From the NCBI RefSeq assembly GCF_002198715.1, contig NZ_MWLK01000036.1, positions 218,402 through 282,401 on the forward strand: a stretch of 64,000 bases of DNA, in the 5' to 3' direction. Below are positions 57,583 through 64,000 of the stretch, one piece after another. This DNA comes from Rhodomicrobium sp. R_RK_3. GTDB taxonomy: Bacteria > Pseudomonadota > Alphaproteobacteria > Rhizobiales > Rhodomicrobiaceae. The first letter of the stretch is position 1. Every line of letters starts with the position of its first letter. The translations under genes were made by a program, and so were the position numbers. The notes below the pieces were generated by a model that saw nothing but the letters and a program-made list of their open reading frames with translations, was not told the origin of the DNA and searched no databases.

Positions 57583-57690
57583 CCCTCTCCCTTGGGGAGA
57601 GGGTTGGGGTGAGGGGTTCGTGCCTCACCGACAGTCCGCAACCCCTCACCCGGCACGCTTCGCGCGCCGACCTCTCCCCTGGGAGAGGTT
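57583..57690. repeat. Intergenic palindromic repeat (CTCTCCC/GGGGTGAGGGG family)
   Basis: Left part CCTCTCCCTTGGGGAGAGGG + TTGGGGTGAGGGGTT (57585-57618) and right part AACCCCTCACC ... CCTCTCCCCTGGGAGAGG (57640-57688) are near-complementary, so the whole element can fold into one long structure or several hairpins. It lies directly upstream of cobN in the 210-bp spacer after the DUF1289 gene. Related stretches are at 33811-33930 and ~37225-37315. Confidence 0.75.
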
Positions 57691-57742
57691 GCGCTGCGGC
57701 AAGCGGGGGGGTCTTGCACCCTCCTCAGCCGATCGTGCTCTA

Positions 57743-60700
57743 GTGCATCTGCTCGTCACAGAATCCGGCGCGATCGACGACGGCGCCGAGCCGCGCGATT
57801 TGCGCCAGACGCCCGGCGCCATCGTCGTGCTCTCCTCCGCCGACACCGAATTGGCGCTGCTGGCCGGTGCCCATGGCGCGCTCGCGGCGGTCTCCCCCCA
57901 GCCCACGATGCGGCTGGTCAACCTGATGCAGCTCAAGCACAATTTCTCCGTCGATCTCTATGCCGAGAAGACGCTGACCGGCGCGCGTATTGTCGTGCTT
58001 CGCCTGCTTGGGGGGCGCAGCTATTGGCCCTACGGCCTGGAGCGCCTGACCGAGATGGCGCGTGACGGCGCCTTCCAACTGGTCGTGCTACCCGGCGACG
58101 ACAAGCCGGATTTGCTGCTCGAAGGGCTGTCCACGGTCGACGACACCCAGCGCGAGGCTTTGTGGGCCTATCTGCGCGAGGGCGGTACGGAGAATGCCTC
58201 CGGCTTCCTGCTCAGCCTCGCCGCGATGCTGAATGGCAGCGCCGAGCCGCCGCCTGCGCGACCGCTGATGAAAGCCGGCCTCTATTGGCCCGGCGCGGTA
58301 ACTGCGCGGCTTGAAACCATCCGCCAGCACTGGCGTCCCGGCTGGCCGGCCGCCGCGATCATCTTCTACCGCGCCCTGATGCAATCCGGCGATCTGGCCG
58401 CCGTCGATGCCCTCATCGCCGGCCTCGCCGCGCGCGGCCTGAACCCGCTCCCCGTCTTCGTCACCAGCCTGCGCGAGGAGATCTGCATCCAGACTCTGCG
58501 CGCGCTGTTTCGCCAAGCGCCGCCAGACATCATCCTCAACAGCACGGCCTTTGCCGCCAATATCGGCGCGGGTGCCGAAGCTTCGCCCTTCGCCGGACTC
58601 GACGCGATGGTGCTGCAAATCGTCTGCTCTGGCGAGACCGAGGAAGCCTGGGCGAGCCGCACACGCGGGCTGTCGCCGCATTACATCGCCATGCATGTTG
58701 CCCTGCCCGAGATCGACGGCCGCGTGCTGACGCGTGCCATCTCGTTCAAATCCGACAGCGGCTTCGATGCTGCGACCCAGCATTACCTCACGCGCGCCGT
58801 GCCAAAACCCGACCGCGTTGATTTCGTCGCCGACCTCACCGCCGCCTGGGTGCGCCTGCGCCGGACGCCACCACCCGGGCGCAAGTGGGGGCTGATCCTC
58901 GCCAATTATCCGAACCGCGACGCGCGCCTCGCCAACGGCGTCGGCCTCGACACGCCGCAAAGCGCGATCGAAATTCTGACGGCGCTGGAAGGCGCTGGCT
59001 ATGCGGTCGGAGACATCCCGGCGGACGGCAATGCGCTGATCGCCGCCCTGCGCGAAGGGCCGACCAACGCCGGGCTCGAAGGCCGCGCCATCACCGAGCG
59101 CCTGCCGCTCGCCGACTACCTCGCCGGTTTCGCCGCCCTCCCCGAGCGCATCCGCGCCGAAATCACCGCCCGCTGGGGACCGCCCGACGCCGACCCGCAT
59201 TTCACACACGGCGCCTTCGCCATCCCCGCCCTGCGCCTCGGGAATGTCGCCATCGGCGTCCAGCCCGCGCGCGGCTACAACCTCGACCCCAAGGGCAGCT
59301 ACCACGACCCGGCCCTCGTCCCGCCGCACAGCTATTTTGCCTTTTACATCTGGCTGCGCGCCGCGCTCGGCGCTCATGCCGTCATTCATCTCGGCAAGCA
59401 CGGCAATCTCGAATGGCTGCCCGGCAAGGCGCTGGCGCTTTCGGCCGAGTGCTACCCGGAAGCCGCGCTCGGCCCGCTGCCGAACATCTACCCCTTCATC
59501 GTCAACGACCCCGGCGAAGGCAGCCAGGCCAAGCGCCGAACCTCCGCCGTCATCATTGACCATCTCACGCCCCCTCTCACCCGCGCCGAGACCTACGGCC
59601 CGCTGAAGGAGTTGGAGGCGCTGGTCGATGAATATTTCGAGGCAGCGAATGTCGACGAGCCGCGCCGCGTGCATCTGGCCGGCGAAATCCTGGCGACCAG
59701 CGCCCGCCTCGGCCTCGACCGCGATTGCGGCATAGACCCGACCGCGCCGCAGGAGACGGCGCTGGCCGCGCTCGACAACCACCTCTGCGAGCTGAAGGAA
59801 ATGCAGATCCGCGACGGGCTGCATATTTTCGGCCGTTCTCCGGAGGGTGGGATGCGGACGGATTTGCTTGTCGCGCTGGCGAGGGTGCCGCGCGGCGATG
59901 GGGCAGGGGGCAATGCCTCGCTAATCGGCGCGCTGGCGGCGGATTTGGGGCTGGACGGTTTCGATCCGTTGGCCTGTACGCTAGGCGGGGCGTGGTCCGG
60001 CGCGAGACCGGACACGCTCGCCGCTCTCAGCAACGAGCCTTGGCGCACAGCAGGCGATACCGTTGAACGGCTCGAAATCCTGGCCCAGCGCCTTGTCTCC
60101 GGCGAAGCCCCTGCCGCTCCCGGCACACGTAGCCAAGTAGTGCTCGACGAAATCCGTGCGACTCTTGCGCCGAGCGTCGAAGCCTGCGGCACCGCCGAAA
60201 TCGCCGGCATCCTTACCGCCCTCAACGGCCGCTTCGTTCCACCCGGCCCCTCCGGCGCGCCGACGCGCGGCCGCCCCGACGTCCTCCCCACCGGGCGCAA
60301 TTTCTACTCGCTCGACGGCCGCACCGTCCCGACGCCGGCCGCCTGGGAGCTCGGCCGCAAATCCGCCGACCTCGTCATCGCCCGCTACCTGCAGGACCAC
60401 GGCGACTGGCCGCGCGCTCTCGCTATCAGCGCCTGGGGCACGGCTAACATGCGCACCGGCGGCGATGATGTCGCCCAGGCCCTCGCGCTGATGGGCGTGC
60501 GTCCGCGCTGGGAACCGGCCTCGCGCCGCGTCACCGGCTTCGAGATCATCCCGCTCGTAAAACTCGAGCGCCCGCGCGTCGACGTCACCTTCCGCGTCTC
60601 AGGCTTTTTCCGCGACGCCTTCCCCGCGCAGATGGACCTGCTCGACAGCGCCGTCCGCGCCGTCGCCGCGCTGGACGAGGCGGCGGACGAAAACCCGATC

Positions 60701-61495
60701 GCCGCCCATGTCGCCGTTGAAGCCGCCAAACTCATCGCGATCGGCGCCGCGCCCGATGCCGCGCGCCGCCTCGCCAGCGCTCGCATCTTCGGCTCCAAAC
60801 CCGGCGCTTACGGAGCGGGCCTGCAAACGCTGATCGACGAAAGCCTCTGGCGGACGGAGGCCGATTTCGCCGAGAGCTACATCCAATGGGGCCAATATGC
60901 CTATGGCGCGGGCCTCGAAGGCCGGCCCGAGCGCGGCGCTCTGGAACGCCGCCTCGCCGGGCTAGACGCGATTGTCCACAATCAGGACAACCACGAACAT
61001 GACATCCTCGACAGCGACGATTACTACCAGTTCGAAGGCGGTCTGGCGGCGTCAGTGAAAGCCCTGAAGGGCGCGGCGGTGCGCGTCTATCACGGCGACC
61101 ATTCGCGTCCCGAGCGGCCCGTCATCCGCTCGCTGGAGGAGGAGATCGGCCGCATCGTGCGCGGGCGCGCGGCGAATCCGAAATGGATCGCCGGCGTGAT
61201 GCGGCACGGCTATAAGGGCGCCTTCGAGATCGCCGCGACTGTGGATTACCTCTTCGCCTTCGCCGCGACCACCGACGCTGTGGGCGACCATCATTTCGAG
61301 GCGCTTTACGACGCCTATATCGGCGATGATAGAGTGCGGTCGTTCCTCGCCGAAAATAATGACGCGGCCTTGACCGACATCGCCGCCCGCTTCAGCGAGG
61401 CCATCGAGCGCGGCCTGTGGTCGCCGCGCAGCAACAGCGCCGGAGCGCTGCTCGGCCAGTTGGCCAAGGCGCGGCAAAGGGAGGTTTCCACATGA
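57743..61495 (+). CDS. cobN: Cobaltochelatase large subunit CobN
   Basis: 1250 residues from the GTG at 57743, chosen because the protein then begins VHLLVTESGAIDDGAEPRDL, the conserved CobN start; the frame is open 41 codons further upstream, but that part is translated palindromic repeat. CobN binds hydrogenobyrinic acid a,c-diamide and, with CobS/CobT-type AAA subunits (not in this window), inserts cobalt. Visible family blocks: HLGKHGNLEWLPGKAL, YPFIVNDPGEGSQAKRR, GRNFYSLDGRTVPTPAAWELG, and NQDNHEHDILDSDDYYQFEGG near the end. No strong Shine-Dalgarno. It overlaps cobO by 4 bp. Confidence 0.96.
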   Translation: MHLLVTESGAIDDGAEPRDLRQTPGAIVVLSSADTELALLAGAHGALAAVSPQPTMRLVNLMQLKHNFSVDLYAEKTLTGARIVVLRLLGGRSYWPYGLERLTEMARDGAFQLVVLPGDDKPDLLLEGLSTVDDTQREALWAYLREGGTENASGFLLSLAAMLNGSAEPPPARPLMKAGLYWPGAVTARLETIRQHWRPGWPAAAIIFYRALMQSGDLAAVDALIAGLAARGLNPLPVFVTSLREEICIQTLRALFRQAPPDIILNSTAFAANIGAGAEASPFAGLDAMVLQIVCSGETEEAWASRTRGLSPHYIAMHVALPEIDGRVLTRAISFKSDSGFDAATQHYLTRAVPKPDRVDFVADLTAAWVRLRRTPPPGRKWGLILANYPNRDARLANGVGLDTPQSAIEILTALEGAGYAVGDIPADGNALIAALREGPTNAGLEGRAITERLPLADYLAGFAALPERIRAEITARWGPPDADPHFTHGAFAIPALRLGNVAIGVQPARGYNLDPKGSYHDPALVPPHSYFAFYIWLRAALGAHAVIHLGKHGNLEWLPGKALALSAECYPEAALGPLPNIYPFIVNDPGEGSQAKRRTSAVIIDHLTPPLTRAETYGPLKELEALVDEYFEAANVDEPRRVHLAGEILATSARLGLDRDCGIDPTAPQETALAALDNHLCELKEMQIRDGLHIFGRSPEGGMRTDLLVALARVPRGDGAGGNASLIGALAADLGLDGFDPLACTLGGAWSGARPDTLAALSNEPWRTAGDTVERLEILAQRLVSGEAPAAPGTRSQVVLDEIRATLAPSVEACGTAEIAGILTALNGRFVPPGPSGAPTRGRPDVLPTGRNFYSLDGRTVPTPAAWELGRKSADLVIARYLQDHGDWPRALAISAWGTANMRTGGDDVAQALALMGVRPRWEPASRRVTGFEIIPLVKLERPRVDVTFRVSGFFRDAFPAQMDLLDSAVRAVAALDEAADENPIAAHVAVEAAKLIAIGAAPDAARRLASARIFGSKPGAYGAGLQTLIDESLWRTEADFAESYIQWGQYAYGAGLEGRPERGALERRLAGLDAIVHNQDNHEHDILDSDDYYQFEGGLAASVKALKGAAVRVYHGDHSRPERPVIRSLEEEIGRIVRGRAANPKWIAGVMRHGYKGAFEIAATVDYLFAFAATTDAVGDHHFEALYDAYIGDDRVRSFLAENNDAALTDIAARFSEAIERGLWSPRSNSAGALLGQLAKARQREVST

Positions 61496-62127
61496 GCGAT
61501 GATAGTATCTCGCCCGGCGCGGAGGACGGCAATGCCCGCCACGCCGAAAAAATGGCGAAGAAGAAGGCCTCGCGCGACAAGATCATGGCCGCCAAGACCG
61601 AGGAGCGCGGCCTGCTGATCGTGCATACCGGCAAGGGCAAGGGCAAATCGACGGCGGCTTTCGGCATGGTATTCCGCGCCATCGCACACAAAATGCCCTG
61701 CGCCGTGGTGCAGTTCATCAAGGGGGGCTGGGAGACCGGCGAGCGCGCCCTGATCGCCGAGCATTTTGCCGGCATCTGCCAGTTCCACACGATGGGCGAG
61801 GGCTTTACCTGGGAAACGCAGGACCGCGAACGCGACATCGCCCACGCCCGCGCCGCCTGGGAGAAGGCCAAAGAGCTGATCCGCGAGCCGGCCATCAAGC
61901 TGGTGCTGCTCGACGAACTGAACATCGCGTTGCGCTATGATTATGTGCCTATGGATGAAGTGCTTGCCTTCATGGCGGAAGAGAAGCCTACGGACACGCA
62001 TGTCATCATCACGGGCCGGAACGCCCCGGATGCACTGGTCGAGGCGGCCGATCTCGCGACGGAAATGACGCTGCTGAAGCACCCCTTCCGCTCCGGCGTG
62101 AAGGCCCAAGCCGGGATCGAGTTTTAA
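61492..62127 (+). CDS. cobO: Cob(I)yrinic acid a,c-diamide adenosyltransferase
   Basis: 211 residues from the ATG at 61492 (GGAGG 7 nt upstream; ATGA overlap with cobN). CobA/CobO type with P-loop HTGKGKGKSTAAFG (residues ~45-58), the FIKGGWETGER segment, and LVLLDELNIALRYDYV. It attaches the adenosyl group to cobalt. A charged N-terminal stretch (RHAEKMAKKKASRDKIMAAK) precedes the core, as in other alphaproteobacteria. Confidence 0.96.
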   Translation: MSDDSISPGAEDGNARHAEKMAKKKASRDKIMAAKTEERGLLIVHTGKGKGKSTAAFGMVFRAIAHKMPCAVVQFIKGGWETGERALIAEHFAGICQFHTMGEGFTWETQDRERDIAHARAAWEKAKELIREPAIKLVLLDELNIALRYDYVPMDEVLAFMAEEKPTDTHVIITGRNAPDALVEAADLATEMTLLKHPFRSGVKAQAGIEF

Positions 62128-62210
62128 AGTGCAACCCATCCGCAAGGCGCCGCCTGGCGCCCGGCCTTCCTTCCGCACCCCGAGCCGCCCGCCACATAGC
62201 AAGCCCTCTC

Positions 62211-62322
62211 ATTCCGTCGCCCCGGCCGTTAGGGCCGGGGCCTACTCGCCTATCCACTCGCCGCAGTGCTTGCAGATGCGGGATTGGGTCCCGGCTCGGC
62301 CTGAGGGCCGTCCCGGACGACG
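62211..62322 (-). repeat. Interspersed ~110-bp palindromic repeat, copy C (inverted)
   Basis: Read on the minus strand it gives the same order as copies A and B: CGTCGTCCGGGACGGCC, CTCAGGCCGAGCCGGGACCC, AATCCCGCATCTGCAAGCAC, TGCGGCGAGTGGATAGGCGA, GTAGGCCCCGGC and CCGGGGCGACGGAATGAG. It lies in the 237-bp spacer between cobO and cobQ. Confidence 0.8.
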
Positions 62323-62364
62323 CGAATCACGGAGGCCGCTGCCAGCCGATCGGTCGCGCCGCCA

Positions 62365-63843
62365 ATGACCGCCTCCCGCATCCCCGCGATCATGATCCAG
62401 GGCACCGGCTCCAACGTCGGCAAATCCCTTATCGTCGCCGGGCTTTGCCGCGCCTTCATGCTGCGCGGCCTCGCCGTCCGCCCCTTCAAACCGCAGAACA
62501 TGTCCAACAACGCCGCCGCGACCCCGGACGGCGGCGAAATCGGACGCGCTCAAGCGCTGCAAGCGCTCGCCGCCCGGGTCCCGCTCAGCGTCCACATGAA
62601 CCCCGTGCTGCTCAAGCCCGAAGCGGATTCCACCAGCCAGATCATCGTGCAAGGCCACCGCTTCGGACGCATGCGCGCCCGCGAATTCGGCCAGCGCAAA
62701 TCCGAACTGCTGCCGCGCGTGCTCGAAAGCTTTGCAATCCTCTCCCGCGAGGCCGAGCTCATCGTCGTCGAAGGCGCGGGCAGCCCGGCCGAGGTCAATC
62801 TGCGCGCCGGCGACATCGCCAATATGGGTTTTGCCGAAGCCGCCGACCTGCCCGTCATCCTCGCAGGCGACATCGACCGCGGCGGTGTCATCGCCAGCCT
62901 CGTCGGCACGCACGCCCTGCTGAGCGAGGCCGAACGCCGCCGCATCCAGGGCTTCCTCATCAACAAATTCCGCGGCGACGCCGCGCTTTTCGCCGAGGGC
63001 GCGCGCATCATCGCCGAGCGCACCGGCTGGACCGACCTCGGCATCATCCCCCATTTCGCCGCCGCCGCGCGCCTCCCTGCCGAAGACTCCGTCGGCATCC
63101 TCTCGGCCGGATCACGCGATGCCGAAGGCCGCCTCAAGATCGTCGTCCCCGTCATCTCCCGCATTGCCAATTTCGACGACCTCGACCCGCTTAAGCTCGA
63201 GCCCGGCGTCGCCATTCACTTCGCAACGCCCGGAGCGCCGCTGCCGCGCGACGCCGGCCTGATCTTCCTGCCCGGCTCGAAATCCACTATTGACGACCTC
63301 GCGGGCCTGCGCCGCGAGGGCTGGGACATCGACATTGCCGCGCATGTCCGCCAGCGCGGCGCGGTGATCGGCATTTGCGGCGGCTATCAGATGCTCGGCC
63401 GCACCATCGCCGACCCGGACGGCATCGAAGGCGCCCCCGGCACCCATCCCGGCCTCGGCCTGCTCGACGCCGAAACCGTGCTGACGCCGGACAAGCGCGT
63501 GCGGCCCGTCCTGGGCGGCGAAATTGGCAGCGGCCTGCCCGTCACCGGCTATGAAATTCACCTCGGCCGCACCACCGGCCCAGCGACCGGCCGCCCCTGG
63601 CTCCGCATCGAGGGCGAACCGGACGGCGCGATCAGCCCCGATGGCCGCGTCTTCGGCAGCTATGTCCACGGCCTGTTCCAGAGCGACGAGTTCCGCCGTG
63701 CCTTCCTCGCCCGTCTCGGCGCGGCGGCCGATGGTGACATCCATTACGGTGCGTTGCTCGATGCCACGCTGGACAGCCTCGCCGCGCATCTGGAGGCGCA
63801 TCTGGACCTCGACCGCCTCCTCGCCATAGCCCGCGCGCGATAG
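62365..63843 (+). CDS. cobQ: Cobyric acid synthase
   Basis: 492 residues. Amidates adenosylcobyrinic acid a,c-diamide at four positions with glutamine and ATP. N-terminal dethiobiotin-synthetase-like ATPase domain ([40 protein letters not shown]) and C-terminal class I-type glutamine amidotransferase domain with catalytic Cys in [15 protein letters not shown] and His in GSYVHGLF. Separated from cobO by repeat copy C, so it may be transcribed with the operon or from its own promoter. Confidence 0.96.
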   Translation: MTASRIPAIMIQGTGSNVGKSLIVAGLCRAFMLRGLAVRPFKPQNMSNNAAATPDGGEIGRAQALQALAARVPLSVHMNPVLLKPEADSTSQIIVQGHRFGRMRAREFGQRKSELLPRVLESFAILSREAELIVVEGAGSPAEVNLRAGDIANMGFAEAADLPVILAGDIDRGGVIASLVGTHALLSEAERRRIQGFLINKFRGDAALFAEGARIIAERTGWTDLGIIPHFAAAARLPAEDSVGILSAGSRDAEGRLKIVVPVISRIANFDDLDPLKLEPGVAIHFATPGAPLPRDAGLIFLPGSKSTIDDLAGLRREGWDIDIAAHVRQRGAVIGICGGYQMLGRTIADPDGIEGAPGTHPGLGLLDAETVLTPDKRVRPVLGGEIGSGLPVTGYEIHLGRTTGPATGRPWLRIEGEPDGAISPDGRVFGSYVHGLFQSDEFRRAFLARLGAAADGDIHYGALLDATLDSLAAHLEAHLDLDRLLAIARAR

Positions 63844-63844
63844 C

Positions 63845-63967
63845 TTAGGTCACCATCAGCGCGATGGCCAAAACGACCACCAGCAGCACCCCGCAAGCGA
63901 CCACAAACACCCTGAGCGCCCGAGCGATATCCTCCGGCCGCGCCTCAACCCGCCCGCCCTCATTCAT
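63845..63967 (-). CDS. Small single-helix membrane protein
   Basis: 40 residues from an ATG at 63967 (GAGG 8 nt upstream): a polar N-terminus (MNEGGRVEARPEDIARAL) and one transmembrane helix (RVFVVACGVLLVVVLAIALMV). Convergent with cobQ; its stop is 2 bp from the cobQ stop. The frame remains open to the window edge, so a longer protein starting outside is possible. Not recognised. Confidence 0.45.
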   Translation of the reverse strand: MNEGGRVEARPEDIARALRVFVVACGVLLVVVLAIALMVT

Positions 63968-64000
63968 CCACGCATCCTCTATACGCCCGCTCGCGTAAAC

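Noticed and set aside
57620-57742. Extension of CobN by 41 residues
   Set aside because: The extension is translated palindromic repeat; the conserved CobN start is at GTG 57743.

Overview
This is a high-GC chromosomal segment of an alphaproteobacterium, most likely of the order Hyphomicrobiales (Rhizobiales). The assignment rests on gene content: an ethylmalonyl-CoA mutase, the aerobic cobaltochelatase CobN, a CarD regulator, a RegB/RegA redox pair, a NadQ-like Nudix regulator, System I cytochrome c maturation genes, a glnB-glnA operon with a sigma-54 promoter, and two families of intergenic palindromic repeats of a kind often seen in that order. I cannot name a genus. There is no prophage, insertion sequence, CRISPR array, rRNA operon or recognisable defence system; most of the window is core metabolism and regulation.

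Layout. 1-3.5 kb: end of a secreted protein, a periplasmic TPR protein and a secreted PHB-depolymerase-like hydrolase. 3.6-5.4 kb: a leucine-rich leader peptide and leuA. 5.5-10.5 kb: a MarR-enoyl-CoA isomerase pair and a fused 5-oxoprolinase/hydantoinase. 10.8-14.4 kb: three glycosyltransferases whose first two genes are less GC-rich than their surroundings. 14.4-18.8 kb: RegA-like regulator, RegB-like kinase, an ABC-2 exporter and SCO1/SenC. 19-27.7 kb: intracellular PHB depolymerase, YgjP-like peptidase, small membrane proteins, ethylmalonyl-CoA mutase, MtgA, L32 and a Nudix/winged-helix regulator. 28-36.6 kb: carD, a sensor kinase, chorismate synthase, a DUF1223 protein, an EVE protein with a histone-H1-like tail, a pilus-type N domain, a sirtuin and a methyltransferase. 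37-43.6 kb: aconitase and ccmAB...ccmCDG. 43.8-49 kb: glnA, glnB, the NAD(P)HX repair enzyme and an unusual membrane protein. 49.4-52.6 kb: a peptidoglycan-binding-like protein, ilvC, an RNase D-like nuclease and tRNA-Lys(CTT). 52.8-63.9 kb: a divergent cobalamin locus (cobT-cobS-cobU facing cobW-DUF1289-cobN-cobO-cobQ) with a B12 riboswitch in front of cobW.

How it fits together. The B12 locus makes the cofactor for the ethylmalonyl-CoA mutase, which works in the same acetyl-CoA/C4 metabolism that PHB breakdown feeds. Cytochrome c maturation, SCO1 and RegB/RegA point to regulated aerobic respiration. leuA and ilvC serve branched-chain amino acid synthesis.

The two most notable regulatory readings come directly from base complementarity. 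(1) The Leu/Ile codons of a 43-residue leader peptide before leuA are perfectly complementary, over 11 nt, to the leuA ribosome-binding site, which suggests ribosome-stalling control of leuA translation. (2) Between the B12 riboswitch and cobW, a 9-nt segment is perfectly complementary to the cobW Shine-Dalgarno region, which looks like the expression platform.
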